A stretch of 64,000 bases of DNA. It comes from Chlorocebus sabaeus (Eukaryota > Chordata > Mammalia > Primates > Cercopithecidae). The notes below the pieces were generated by a model. It did not search any database. It saw only the letters and a list, made by a program, of their open reading frames with translations, and was not told where the DNA came from. This document shows positions 24,022-35,502 of the stretch, piece after piece. Every line of letters starts with the position of its first letter. Positions within the stretch are counted from its first letter, which is position 1. Both the position numbers and the translations under genes were made by a program. Location of the stretch: NCBI RefSeq assembly GCF_047675955.1, contig NC_132910.1, forward strand, positions 91,414,923 through 91,478,922, read 5' to 3'.

Positions 24022-24072
24022 GATTGCTTACACAGGTAAGCAATCTGTGTAAGCAGCTTGTAACAGCTGCTT
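24022..24072. repeat. Overlapping perfect inverted repeats
   Basis: GATTGCTTAC/GTAAGCAATC (24022-24031, 24036-24045), GCTTACACAG/CTGTGTAAGC (24026-24035, 24045-24054) and AAGCAGCT/AGCTGCTT (24051-24058, 24065-24072). Confidence 0.95.
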
Positions 24073-24638
24073 AAAATCATTTGCAGATAATTTTAACATT
24101 TGTGTTATCTCACTGTTGGTATTTGTTGTTACTCTCACGGGAATTGAGATTTGCATGGTTCTTCATAAGCAGAATAATTGTGAATTAGATCCTGAATATT
24201 CTGACTATTATGTTATAAGTCCCTGGGTCCTGTTTAAATGCTATGGAGAATGTTGATACTTTTAATTTAGTAGAAACATGAGTTGGTTAGGTTGAGGCTC
24301 CAAGTTCCAACCCACCTTCTTTGGGTGGTGGTTCTAAAGTAATTTCAATTTGGAGTCTTTGCAGTTATTTATTTTTATTTAATTCTAGCAATCCTAGTAA
24401 CAGTTCAGTAAAGCAGGTATTATGATACTCATTTTACAAATAAAAAGATAGGTTTGAATTCAGACTATATTCACTAGTTTTATGATATTGGACAAGACTG
24501 TCTTTGATCCTTTATTTCCTACCTGTAAAATGGAATTGATAATACATAGCTGACTGGATGGTTTGAGGACTAAGTATAAAACAACACATGTAGCATACCT
24601 AGGGCATTGTAGACTCTGAAAAAATCATGGCTAGTTCT

Positions 24639-25156
24639 TGACGGTTATACTGAGTGTCAACTTGATTGGATTGAAGAATGCAAAGCACTGATCCTGGGTG
24701 TGTCTGTGAGGGTGTTGCCAAAGGAGATTAACATTTGAATCAGTGGGCTGGGAAAGGCAGATCCACTCTTAATCTTGGTGGGCACCATCTAATCAGCTGC
24801 CAGTGTGGCCAGGATATAAAGCAGGCAGAAAAACGTGAAAAGGCTAGATTGGCTTAGCCTCCCAGCCTACATCTTTCTCCCATGTTGGATGCTTCCTGTC
24901 CTCGAACATTTGGACCCCAAGTTCTTCAGTTTTTGGGACTTGGACTGGCTTCCTTTCACCTCAGCTTGCAGACAGCCTATTGTGGGACTTGTGATTGTGT
25001 GAGTTAATACTAAATAAATTCCCCTTTACACACATATATATATAAAATATATATATATGACTAATAGGATATATATATTCTACAAATATATATATCCTAC
25101 AAATATATATATATATATATCCTATTAGTTCTGTCTCTCTAGAGAACCCTAATACA
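24639..25156 (+). mobile_element. Solo LTR of ERVL type (MLT2-like), nearly complete
   Basis: Same family as the copy at 4995: GAGTGTCAACTTGATTGG, CTGGGTGTGTCTGTGAGG and AATCAGCTGCCAG at corresponding places, ending GAGAACCCTAATACA. The 3' part contains an expanded TA-rich tract (25029-25128). Confidence 0.88.
25029..25128. repeat. TA-rich low-complexity tract in MLT2 LTR
   Basis: Several blocks of (TA)n separated by TCCTAC and CTAATAGGA units. CTAATAGGATATATAT and ATATATATCCTATTAG are inverted to each other and can form a long stem. Confidence 0.9.
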
Positions 25157-25159
25157 CTA

Positions 25160-26392
25160 GTCTTCTCATTTTTTAAAAATGATCAATTTTATTGAGGAAA
25201 AATTAGTATCAAATGCACACATTTTAAGTTATGGAAGATGACTTTTGACATTCACATACACTGTGTAATCACCACACCAATCAGTCAAGATATTATAGGA
25301 CATTTCCGTTGCCCCAAACAGTCCCATCATGCTCCTTTGAGTCAGCCCTCCTCTCAGCTTCCACCCCAGGCAATCACTGATCTGATTTCTGTCACAACTG
25401 ATAAGGTTTATCTGCTCTAGAACTTTACATTAAGAAAACAATAAAGTCTGTACTTTTTGTATCTGGTTATTTTCATTCAACATAAATATTTTAGATTCAC
25501 TTATTACCAACAAGTTTGTTCTTATGTATATCTCAGAAATTTATTCCTTTCTAATTGCTGGCTAGTATTTCTGTATTTTTGGAATGTTTTCCTATTATTG
25601 ATTGAAATAGCTCTTAGATATTCTGAATTCAAGTCGTTTGTTAACGTATTGTGACTATTGTTTTTCTCAAGCCTGTGAATTATCTTTTCATTTTCATTAT
25701 GATGTCTTATAGAGAGCAGAAAACCTCAACTTTTATGAAGTTCAATTATTTAAATTTTTTTAATATTGTTTTTTGTGACCCATCTCAAAAAATTTGGCCA
25801 ACACCAAGGGGATGAAGGTTTTCTTCTCTGTCTTCTTCCAGAAGATTTATAATTTTGGCTTTTATGTTTTAGACTCTGGTCCATTTTGAATTAACATTTC
25901 TGTGTATACTGTGAGGTAGAGCTTGATATTCATTTTTCCTGCATATTGATATCAACTTGTTCCAGCAACACTTGTTGAAAATACTAATCTATCTATTCCC
26001 ATGGAATTACCTCGGTACCACTGTGAAAACCTAAATTATCAAATTTATTGCCATAAGATTTTTCATAATATTCCTTTTAATGTCTTCAGTATCTATAATA
26101 TGTCCCTGCTTTTATTCTTGATATTGGTTATTTGTGGTGCCCCTCTCCTTTTTTTTTCCTGGGTAAGTCTGCCTACAGTTTTAACATTTATTATTCCTTT
26201 AAAAGAACCGCCTTTTTGTTTTACTATTTTTTCTATGGTTTTATGATTTTCAATAGGATTGATTTTTTTGCTCTATATTATTTTCTCCCATGTGCTTGCT
26301 TTGAGTTTAATTTATTTTTCTTTTCCTAATATCTTAAAATGAATGCTTAGATTCTGGATTTGAAACCTTGTTTTCTCATATAAGCATTTAAT

Positions 26393-26425
<33 letters not shown>

Positions 26426-27150
26426 CCCTCTAAGCACTACTTTAGCTGCATCCCACAACTTTTGATATGTTTACATTTTAGTTTAAAATTACTAATTTTT
26501 TTGTGTGTGACTTACCCTGTGACCCATGGTTTGTTTAGAAGTACATAGTTAGATTTCTAACTATTTGGGGATTTACAAATATCTTTCTGTTACTGATTTC
26601 TAGCTTAATTCCTTTCTGGTAGAGACAATAATTTTTATTATTTCAATTATTTTAAATTTGCTGAGATTTGTTTGATGATACACAGTGGAGTCTATTAAAG
26701 AAAGTGTGTTCTTCAGTTATTGGGTGGAATGTTCTACAAACGTCCATTAGGTCAAGTTGGCTGATAGGATTGTTCAGGTCTTCTATATCAATAGTTCAGA
26801 AATTTGCCAGCCTTTTTTCAAAATCAGCTTCTTAGCTTTCAAAAACACTAATGCCTGTATCTCACTCCTTAAGATTGTAATTTATTTTGAGGTGTGGTCT
26901 GTTCACTAGAATAATTAAAAGATTCCCAGGTGATTCTAATATACTGAAAAGTTTGGGACCTGAGTTCTGTATACTTAGATTTTCTGTATACTTGTTTTAC
27001 AAATTGCAGAGCAGGAAGTAATGAACTGTTTGAATTCAATTAATTTTTGATTCATTGCTATTTTTTAGCACTGTGGTTAGGATTTTGTGTCTTCTTGATG
27101 AATATGCCCCTTTATCTAATTGTTTTAATGTTATTTTACCTAATTATTAG
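25160..27150 (-). mobile_element. Old L1 (L1M-type), 3' UTR and ORF2 part
   Basis: The plus strand shows reversed L1 3' UTR near 25230-25420, then ORF2-end sequence near 25660-26030 (TGTTCCAGCAACACTTGTTG) and further ORF2 near 26480-26780 (AACTATTTGGGGATTTACAA). Very decayed, with an A-run at 26397-26423. Confidence 0.7.
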
Positions 27151-27784
27151 TGAAGGTAAACATTTTTTAAAAAATCTTTCTGGCCATTGAGTTTTCCTCT
27201 TCTGTAAGTGGCCTACTTATGTTATTTGAATATATTTATCTTGAGTTGTCTTTTTCTTATTGATGTGTCTGAATTCTTTATATTTTCAGAGTTTTACTAT
27301 ATTCTGCCAACCTGTGGCTTGTTTTTAACTTGATTAGAGATGGCTTCTCTTCTGTTCGTAAAACTTCTAAATTTTAAAATAATATTTTCCATCTTTCCTT
27401 AATGAATCATGCTGTTTCTTCCCTATGGTGATATCATAAAGACATATGCTTTTCTTCTAAAAGTTTAGAGTTTTGTTTCTCACATTTTGGGTCATTATTT
27501 CATTTGGAATTTAGTTTTATTTCTGTTGTATCAGGATCGAATTTCTTATTTTTATATAAATAGCCAATTTAACTAGAACCAATAAAATTTGTGTCTTCTA
27601 TATCCTACGAACAGTTACTGTACTAATTTACGTTCCCAACAGTAATGAATAACAATTTTTTCCCACGACCTTAGAAACAGTTATTCCTCACCAGACATCT
27701 TTATTATATACCAAATTCCAGGTATCCTTTTTGTTTTTTCTAATTTTCTTTTTGTCTATTCTTATGTCAATACCAGTTTTTAAA

Positions 27785-28385
27785 AAGTTGCCTTAAAATA
27801 GAACTACCATATGATTCAGCACAAATTAATGCACACTTCTGGGTGTATATCCAAAAGAACTGAAAAGAGGGTCTCAAAGAGACATTTGCACAGCCATGTC
27901 CACAGCAGTATTATTCACAATAGCCAAAAGGAGGAAGCAACCTAAGTGTCCACTGATAGATGAATAAACAAAATGTGCTATAATGCACATAATAAATGAT
28001 ATATAGAACTATTCAGCCTTAAAAAGGAAGTTATGCAATATACTATAAAATGGATGAACCCTGAGGCATTATGCTAAATGAAATAAGCCAGTCACAAAAG
28101 GGCAAATTCTCTATCATTCCACTCACGTGAGGTACCTAGAGTAGTCAAACTGATAAACAGAAAGTAAGATGATTACTGCCAGAGGATGAGGGGAGTAGGA
28201 AATGAAGAGCTGCTGTTTAATAGGTAGAGTTTTAGTTTGGCAAGATGAAAAGAGAGATTGGTTCCGGAGACTGGTTGAACAACGATGTGGAATGTATCTG
28301 ATACTACTAAGTTACAAATGGTTAAGATGGTAAATTTTATTCTATGTCTATTTCACTACAATTAAAAACATTTAAAAATACTATT
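27785..28385 (+). mobile_element. Old L1 (L1M-type) ORF2 end and 3' UTR
   Basis: TAGAACTACCATATGATTCA, GGGTGTATATCCAAAAGAAC, TTCACAATAGCCAAAAGG and GAGGTACCTAGAGTAGTCAA are L1 ORF2-end landmarks in plus orientation. It faces the opposite way to the neighbouring L1. Confidence 0.82.
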
Positions 28386-29189
28386 CTAGCAAAAAGTTGC
28401 TTTAATAGTTTCTCTTGATCTTTGGTGTCCTGCAATTTCACCATTGCATAGAATTCTTTATATCAATCCTGCTCAAGAATAACTACTTCTTGAAACTGAA
28501 AATTCAAATAATCCACAATCTTGGAAAATTCTTAGTTATTACTCTTGGAATACTGCCTGCATCCATTCTCTCTAGTCTCTCTTTTTTGGCACTCCTATTA
28601 GATTTATGTTGGAGTTTTTTCATTTATTTAGCTCCTACACTGCATTCTAGTAAATGTCCTCAAATTGAGTATTGTAATCTCAGCCAAATGTACAGTTCTC
28701 AAAACACTGAATGGAAAATCTCTTTATATAGCTCTTAAAATGATTAAGGCGATGTGTCAGCAAACTGTGCCAGAAGTAAAAAGTCAAGAAACAGGGAGAC
28801 ATAAGGCTTGTCTCTACAGTTCAGGAGACTGTGCCAAAGCCAAAATAATAATGCATTGCTGTGGATGTCTGCTTTGTACTCAACGAATATTAAAGCAGGA
28901 TGCCTCTTTGTGTCAACTGCTAGATTACGATGAGCAGTGTCACGAAGAACACTCTACACTTGATACCGTATGTGTGACCTTGAGCAAGAAACGTATTCAC
29001 GCTCAGGCTTCAGTTCCTTTCTGTGGGTTGCTGTGAGGCTCCAACGGGGTAAGGTGAGCAAAAATGCTATGCCTCAGTACCACTAGGGTATTTTCTCAGT
29101 TCTAAAATATTAAGTGGCCACGCACTACAGATTTAATAATAGTTTGGGAGGAGGGGCGTGAGAAGAGGAACATTCCACTAGCGCAACTA
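28386..29189. other. Promoter-upstream sequence without supported gene
   Basis: A 123-codon plus-strand ORF (28665-29036) is present but has no recognised domain. It is Cys/Leu-rich and lies just upstream of the CpG island. No other feature. Confidence 0.5.
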
Positions 29190-29194
29190 TAAGC

Positions 29195-29210
29195 TTTCCG
29201 ATTTCGGAAA
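29195..29210. promoter_or_regulatory. Paired ETS-like inverted repeat
   Basis: TTTCCGATTTCGGAAA: 7-base arms with a 2-base spacer, each half an ETS-type CGGAAA core. It lies upstream of the CCAAT/GC-box cluster of SCOC. A role as promoter element is inferred. Confidence 0.45.
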
Positions 29211-29566
29211 TAAGAAAAATACGAAAAAGTCTGCTTTTAGAATTGAGGAACCACGGTGTCGCGTTGACTTTCTCTGCTCGGTTCGCAAACACTCTTTTCT
29301 TGAACTTGAATGACTTCTCTGTCGCTCAGACCAACCTCTCTCCTGATTTTCCACACTGGGATTCTCACTCCAATTCTCAAGGTTTCCTAAGAGACACGAT
29401 GAACACCTGGGCGGTGTAGCTTCCTTCTTTACTGTCATTGGCTGTCGCTCGTCCAGGTCCCGCCCACAGCGACCTCAATTCTGATTGGATGTCAGTGTCC
29501 TTTTGTGATGGTAAAGCTGGATCCCGGTGCTTTGAGATTGGACGACTTGGGGGAGGCGGGCAGCTA

Positions 29567-29744
29567 ATGCGCAGGCGTCTTTCCTTGAGTCGGGATTGGC
29601 GGGCGGGGTGCCGGGACGGGGCGGGATTCTTCTCACGCACATTCTGTGGGCGTAGTGGGCGGAGCTGCCGGCGTCAGTTGGTTCAAGTGTCCCGGCCTGA
29701 GGTGTCTGCTTGATCCCTCCCTCTCCCGGCGCCTCAAGCGGAAG
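29567..29744 (+). CDS. SCOC: SCOC 5' exon, extended-isoform reading frame interrupted by TGA
   Basis: An ATG at 29567 opens a frame beginning MRRRLSLSRDW. It stays in phase to the donor at 29745 (GAAG|GTGAGG) and, through the junction with 35431, into the SCOC coiled coil. The 59 codons plus one base join two bases of the next exon to make an Asp codon. The only obstacle is a TGA at 29711-29713, after the motif SRPEVSA. The human N-terminally extended isoform of about 159 residues, as I recall it, has Gly there. In this genome the exon therefore acts as 5' UTR with a 48-codon upstream ORF, and translation would start at 35481. The true upstream edge of the exon is unknown. Confidence 0.7.
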
Positions 29745-30779
29745 GTGAGGGCCGTCCTGGGCAGCAGAGGGCTTGGCCCCAGGCGACTAGAGCTACAGCC
29801 TCGGTACCTTCGACGGCCTGGAGGGCGGGGCGGGCTGGACGCGGCCCTGCGCACCGGGGGCCTGGGAGGAGCGGTCTTGGGCCTGGGCGTCTGGTGGGCG
29901 GCGGAGGCCTGGCTCCCTGCAGAACCCCTGCGCAACCTCTTTTTCTGCTGTTTTCGTTGTCAGGCCCAGGCGTTCTTTGGGAGAAGGGCCTCTCGCGGTC
30001 CCTGACGCAGACATCGTGCAGGTTTCTCCCCGCAGGTCCTGGGTCGGGAGCCGCTTTGCAGCCCCCGGCTCTGGAATTGGACTGCGGGAGTGGCGTTTGG
30101 GTGGAATGGGACCTGGCTCTCCTGGACCTGCCCGTGGCTGCTTGCTCTGCGAGAGCCTGAGAGTTGGGAGGGGAGGCCAAGGTGGGGAAGGAGCCTAGTG
30201 AGCCATAAAATAAGGATTGGAACGTCTTTCCAGGCGGCGAAAGCGGCACCTGGGTGTGTTGGTGAATCGTCTTCTCCCCAGAGTCCTGCTGAACAAGTTT
30301 TGGGAAGTAAGGTTTGGAAAGGAGAAAGAGGATACATTCCTGAAAGGCAAGGCTTCTGTTATACAATGTGTCAACCTCAGACTATTACGCAACAATAAGG
30401 ACAGATGCCATTCCAGGTGTTCCCAACACGCTGTCTATGCCCGAGGACCCAAAGCTATGCCCATGTATTCTGGTACCTGTATCCCTGATTAAAATCAGTG
30501 TAGCTAGCCATCCTCTGAAGAGTATAGCTTCCGTTTAAATCCTCATTTGGCCAAACAATTCCTTGGTCTTGTGGAATTTGAAACTGGATTATTTAACCAG
30601 GACAAGTCAAAGCAGAACTTGAACAGAGCTGAACAGACAAATTATGTTGAAGTTGATGTAGCCTAAAGGGAATGGGGTTTATCGTGATTTGGTTAGTAAA
30701 GATTTCAGAGGGGTTTGACATCAGTGGTAGCAAAATGTTTGGCAAACTTAAGATTAGGGCCATATTAAAGTTTCTTCCA

Positions 30780-30960
30780 TTGCATAATGGAAAAAGCGTG
30801 GACTGTGAAGTTAGACCTGTGTTCAAATTCTTGGTAGAGACGTTGGCTGTGAAACCTCTGAAACAGCCTTTCTGAAATTTAGTGTCCATATCCGTAAATT
30901 GCAGTTTCCTTCTGTTGATTTGATGAAATAACATATGCAAAGCATTTAGCACATTAATGC
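30780..30960 (+). mobile_element. MIR SINE
   Basis: TGTGAAGTTAGACCTGTGTT, CCGTAAATTGCAG and ATGCAAAGCATTTAGCAC follow the MIR layout. Confidence 0.65.
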
Positions 30961-31109
30961 ACGAAGATATTATTTTAGCCGTCTTACTAGTTCTCTAGTA
31001 TGACAGATGGTGAAATCAATTTTAGATGCAGAAAAGTTGAGTGATGAAGATGGACGGATATTAGGAAAAGGTCTCAAAATCTGCAGTCTCAGATGTGACA
31101 ACAGCTGTG

Positions 31110-31270
31110 GTGGAATGGTGGAAAAAACACTTGGGCATTTGTTGTAGTCTTGGCCCTGTTGCTGACTACTTCTGTGGTCTTCAGTAAGCCATTGTTGTCT
31201 TTGGTCTTGATTTATCTGTAAAATGAAGCAGCTGGACCAGATGGTTTTCTTTAAATTCTTTTTGTTGCCC
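31110..31270 (+). mobile_element. MIR SINE, diverged
   Basis: CCCTGTTGCTGACTACTTCT, then TTGATTTATCTGTAAAATGA, the central MIR motif. Confidence 0.6.
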
Positions 31271-31301
31271 AAATGAGAGCTAAAAGGTAGAGAAGATAAT
31301 A

Positions 31302-31545
31302 GCAGACATCTATTGAATACCTACTATGTACTAGGTACTGTTGCAAACACCTTGTATCCACTAATTCTCACAACAAACGCATGAGATACGTATGGTTATT
31401 ATCCACATTTTACAAATGGGGAAACTTAAGGCCGAGGTGTTAACCTTGCCCAAGGTTCCAGAGCTTATAAATTGCAGAGCTAGGATTTGAATCCAGGTAA
31501 TCTGAGTTCATGTTGTTAATCATCGTGCCAAACTGCCTCTCGAGG
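31302..31545 (-). mobile_element. MIR SINE
   Basis: TATTGAATACCTACTATGTA, CATTTTACAAATGGGGAAAC and GAGCTAGGATTTGAATCCAG mark a well-preserved reverse MIR. Confidence 0.85.
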
Positions 31546-33554
31546 AGAGTGATATTGTGAATATTGTATATTATTAGAGATACTATAAAAGAAGATAGGG
31601 GAATAATTGGTAAGATGCTCGTCTTTGGTCACAGGTGTGTGTGCATGGCAAAAATTATTAAATGCATCTTGTCCTAATGTTTGCCACATTTCCTGGTTTG
31701 TATTCTCTCTCTGCGTTCTGCCTCCTGGACTTAAATAATCAAAAAATAATTCTAGATTCCCTTCCACTGACCAAGGCTAGATACCCAAATTTACTGTGAT
31801 TTTTGAGAAACCTTTAAAAGGTCTGACCTAGGCATACATCAGAGCTGAAGAATCTCAGCGAACCATATCCATTTCTGGGTTACGGTGATTTAGGATAGGC
31901 ACAGCAGCCTCAGCACCCCAAATTCATTTCAGTGTTCCCATGCTTCAGCAGACTTGGTCTGAATTTTCTCGTTTTTCATCAGATTTGTGTTTATATGTAG
32001 GAGTAGAAGGAGTTGAAAGTGAACTTTTAAGAGCATATTTGACATGGAATTAGATTGATGTTATAGCAACTATAGGTAAAAAAGGATTTTATAGTTGAAA
32101 AGGTTGAAAAACTCAGTATTAAGTACCTATTATGATGTAGTACTGTGTTAAATGTAGACTTTGGGCAGTTTGAGGATCAATACTATTTTAAAAGAAAAAA
32201 TCCGTGGCTAAAATACTTTGACATAAAGAACTCAGCAAGTCTTTTGATCCCATATGTAAAACAAATCAGTTTATTGCCCTAAATCTACTGAAAGACTTTG
32301 AATATATATTATTACAATAGTAGCATTTTGAGGTGGGTCTGTTTGATCTCATCACAATAAAATACAATTGCTTCTTGTTCTTTTGTTGTGGAGAGGCAGC
32401 AGGTAATGCTGTGGTCCACTGTACTAAAGAGTAATGCCCTTATGCCCAGGGCTGCCAGAAACAGTGGGCAGGTTTTGCACTGTACAGCACTTGGGGTGCA
32501 ATCTTACATAGACTGGTGTGAATTGTACTCTCTTATGTTGTATATCCTATAGCACTGTTCTTGTGGCACTACTTTTGTGCTCCCGCCTTCGCCCCAATCT
32601 TGAGTGTGAGAGTAATTTTTCCTTTAATAAGCCCTCTCCACCCTGTTTTTCTGCTTCTAATTTTCTTTCACTTTTTAAGATGAAGTCACTGTTGCTAAAC
32701 CACGCATAGGTTTTCTATTGTTTGGATTATATGTGGTCAGAATTTCAGAAACTGGCTTCTTTTTCTTTATCTCTTATATTGGTGAGTTTGGAACACTTGT
32801 GCTTTTGCAGACTTTTTGGTTTAATTTAAATATTAGTCTGAAACATAAGCAAAAGAAGACTTCCCAATCACTCTATTATATCTGACTTCAAAATCAGCTG
32901 TGTCATTCTCTGATTATCTGTTGTTTTGGCTTGTATATCTTATAACTCTTAGCTATCATGAAAATTTGTTCCAGCTGTAGCCTTAAAAGCACTGGCTATG
33001 AGAAATTTGAAGCACCTTTAATTTATTATTTAGCAAATACAGTTGCCAAATTGCAGCTTACTCCTGCTGAGCACTCCCATGATCACTTTTGCTTTTGGTT
33101 GTTGCCTCTCTCATCTCACTCAGACCTCTTTCAGCCAGATCAGTGGTTGAAATGGTTTGAAAAGAGAGCGACTGGAGCACCTGGTTACAAGTGTGCTTCT
33201 CTGTCAGGGAAATGTCAAATCAAGGTTTCACTAACACTCTTCCTCTTCAATTATAAGAGACATGTTGATTCAATGGAGAGGAATACTTTTTGGAGTGTGG
33301 TCTTTAAATACTACAGTAGGTCGAATAACTTTAAAAAAAAAGAATTATTGGAAACATTTTAATAATCTGAAATGCAGAGAACCTGAGAAACCATGTGAGA
33401 AAGAGGTCGGGCAGAGCAACTTTAAGTGCGGTTTTAGATAAGGGGAAAGATGCTAGAAGACTTGGAGTCGCTTTATTCAGCATCATTAATTGTATACCAT
33501 TTGTAGTTAATTATTTAATAAATGTTATGCAAGGGATATTACATATTTTTTTCT

Positions 33555-33840
33555 TTTTTTTTTTCTGAGACGAGACTCGCTCTGTCGCCCAGGCTGGAGT
33601 GCAGTAGTGTGATCTGCAAGCTCCGCCTCCCAGGTTCACGCCATTCTCCTGCCTCAGCCTCCCCGGTAGCTGGGACTACAGGGGCCCACCACCACGCCCA
33701 GCTAATTTTATTTTGTATTTTTAGTAGAAATGGGGTTTCACCATGTTAGCCAGGGTGGTCTCCATCTCCTGACCTCATGATCTGCCCGCCTTGGCCTCCC
33801 AAAGTGCTGGGATTACAGGCGTGAGCCACTGTGCCCAGCG
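33555..33840 (-). mobile_element. Alu in SCOC intron 1
   Basis: Minus-oriented Alu. Target duplication TACATATTTTTTTC (33540-33553 and 33842-33855). A short piece of the left arm is deleted (TGTGATCTGCAAGC). Confidence 0.95.
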
Positions 33841-34559
33841 CTACATATTTTTTTCTAGACTAGTGAGTGCTATCTTACTTGAACTATAAACTTGAAGTTT
33901 GTGTATATGTACACTGGGCACTTTAATTTGAAGTTCTTGTTAGTATCTGAAATGTAACAAGATTTATGTAGATGTTCACTGGGCATTTTCAAATTTCGTG
34001 TTAGTATCTGTAGTATAACAAGATTTGTATTAACAGAAGCTGTGAGAGAATGTGTAATACACTGATACCTCTTTATTGTGATTCTAGTTCTAGTATGTAG
34101 ATATCCTTATTTAATAGGTCTGCTTTCTACTGTTTAAGATATGGAGGCATAACAATGCCTTGGGCATAGAAGATATTCAATAAATACTTGTTGAAAGAAA
34201 AACACTGACAAGTCTAGGTCGATTCAATGTAGTAGATTAGATTGGGTAACAAATCTGTTTTCAGTGATAATCTGGTAACATTATTTACTATATTTTGAAC
34301 ACATTGAATGAAATGATTGTTAGCAATGGAGCAGAACATGTTTTATAGAAATTTTTTGTTCTAATATTTAGAAGTGTTTATTGGAATAATAAAATGTTAG
34401 TATTTATTTACTTATTTACATCCTGATTAGTCTGTTTTGATTTTACCCTGACTAGGAGCTGATGAATGGACATTTTTTCATTTATTCTATATTACTATTT
34501 TAGATGGTCTAAATAGTAATTTTTCTTTTGAATTTTATTTGTAAAATATTAAACAGTAT

Positions 34560-35230
34560 ATGTAAAGCAATACTTTAATGAAGAATATTTGAAAAAAATT
34601 TTGTCCTCATCCATACCATCATCCTTAATATCAGAGCATTTTTTCATTTTCATGTTTTTATGCATATTTATGTATATTTCATATAATTTACATCAGTGAA
34701 TATACAATTTTATACACATTGTTTCATGTACTATAGTCATAATTATTTTCAGTAGCCACTCTATTAGAAATTATAACTGTACTCAGGAGGCTGAGGAGGG
34801 AGGATTGCTTGAGTCCAGGAGTTTAATACAGACTGGGCAACATAGCGAGACCCCCATTTCTAAATAAATAAATAAATAAAAATATATCTTCTTAAAAAGA
34901 AAATCACAACTGTAATTTGCCAGACTTTGAGTGGGCAGTTATGTTGCTTCTGAGACTTGGTTGTAAATAAGATTGAAGTGATTTTTATGTATATAACTTT
35001 CTTTGCATTATTGTCCTTAGCCTAAATTTCCAAGAATAAAATACTTAGTTAAAAAATATTTAAATATTTTTATGAATCTTATTATCATATTGCTTTCCAG
35101 AAAGAGTACATATTTAACAGTTGTGTCCAATGTTTGCGTATTTGTTTTTCTGTAACTCTTTGCTAGTATTGATCATTACCTCCTTTAAAAAATAATTATA
35201 CCGTGGTATTTATGTATTTTTTGATTATCA
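34560..35230. mobile_element. Possible LINE remnant
   Basis: AT-rich text with CATATTGCTTTCCAGAAAG recalls LINE 3' sequence of the same type as 53300-53450. Weak support. Confidence 0.3.
34782..34885 (+). mobile_element. Alu-derived fragment (monomer-like)
   Basis: About 100 bp beginning ACTCAGGAGGCTGAGG and ending in an AAAT-repeat tail. It corresponds to part of one Alu arm, so it is a truncated old Alu or a FLAM. Confidence 0.75.
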
Positions 35231-35430
35231 AGAAGCTTAACATTTTCTCTCACTCAAACTATTTATATCCTTTGCTTATTTACCTATTAGGCATTTATTT
35301 TATTCTTAAAAATAGTAAAGCATATGAAAAGTCCTGCTATGTCATATTTAACAAAATCATCCTCCTTTGAAAAACAGGCTTATATTTTATTGCTGTGTGT
35401 ATCTATATTTCTAAATTTTTCTTATTGTAG

Positions 35431-35502
35431 ACCATTCATCAAGGATTTTGTATCCAAGGCACAAAAGTTTGTTGCCCAAGATGATGAATGCTGACATGGA
35501 TG
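35431..35502 (+). CDS. SCOC: SCOC exon with the main start codon
   Basis: The acceptor CTTATTGTAG ends at 35430 and the donor G|GTATGT begins at 35503. The frame is open upstream of the ATG (HSSRILYPRHKSLLPK), as expected if these residues belong to the longer isoform. In the main isoform only 35481-35502 is translated. A Pro in the human protein, as I recall it, reads His here (CAC). Confidence 0.93.

Larger units (their letters stand above)
29190..30150 (+). promoter_or_regulatory. SCOC: CpG-island promoter of SCOC
   Basis: This is the only extended stretch that is GC-rich and dense in CpG; the rest of the window is AT-rich. It has no TATA box at a plausible site. It carries several inverted CCAAT boxes (ATTGG near 29437, 29483, 29539 and 29596), GC boxes (GGGCGG type near 29618 and 29655) and an ETS-like inverted repeat at 29195-29210. 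These are usual for a broadly expressed housekeeping promoter. A good splice donor at 29745 closes the first SCOC exon. The transcription start was not determined. Human SCOC has an antisense lncRNA at this promoter, so bidirectional activity is possible but cannot be seen here. Confidence 0.85.
29745..35430 (+). other. SCOC: SCOC intron 1 and what it holds
   Basis: Contains the 3' half of the CpG island, MIR copies near 30780-30960, 31110-31270 and 31302-31545, the Alu at 33555-33840, an Alu-derived fragment at 34782-34885 and possible old LINE sequence at 34560-35230. I see no further coding exon, but unannotated alternative first exons in 30000-30400 cannot be excluded. Confidence 0.6.

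Noticed and set aside
28665..29036. 123-codon ORF upstream of SCOC
   Set aside because: No signal peptide, domain or family resemblance, and no splice or promoter support. Kept only as a note for the region.
29734..30366. 210-codon minus-strand ORF in the CpG island
   Set aside because: GC-rich DNA has few stops by chance. The peptide is Pro/Arg/Ser-rich without a domain, and three other frames there are equally open.
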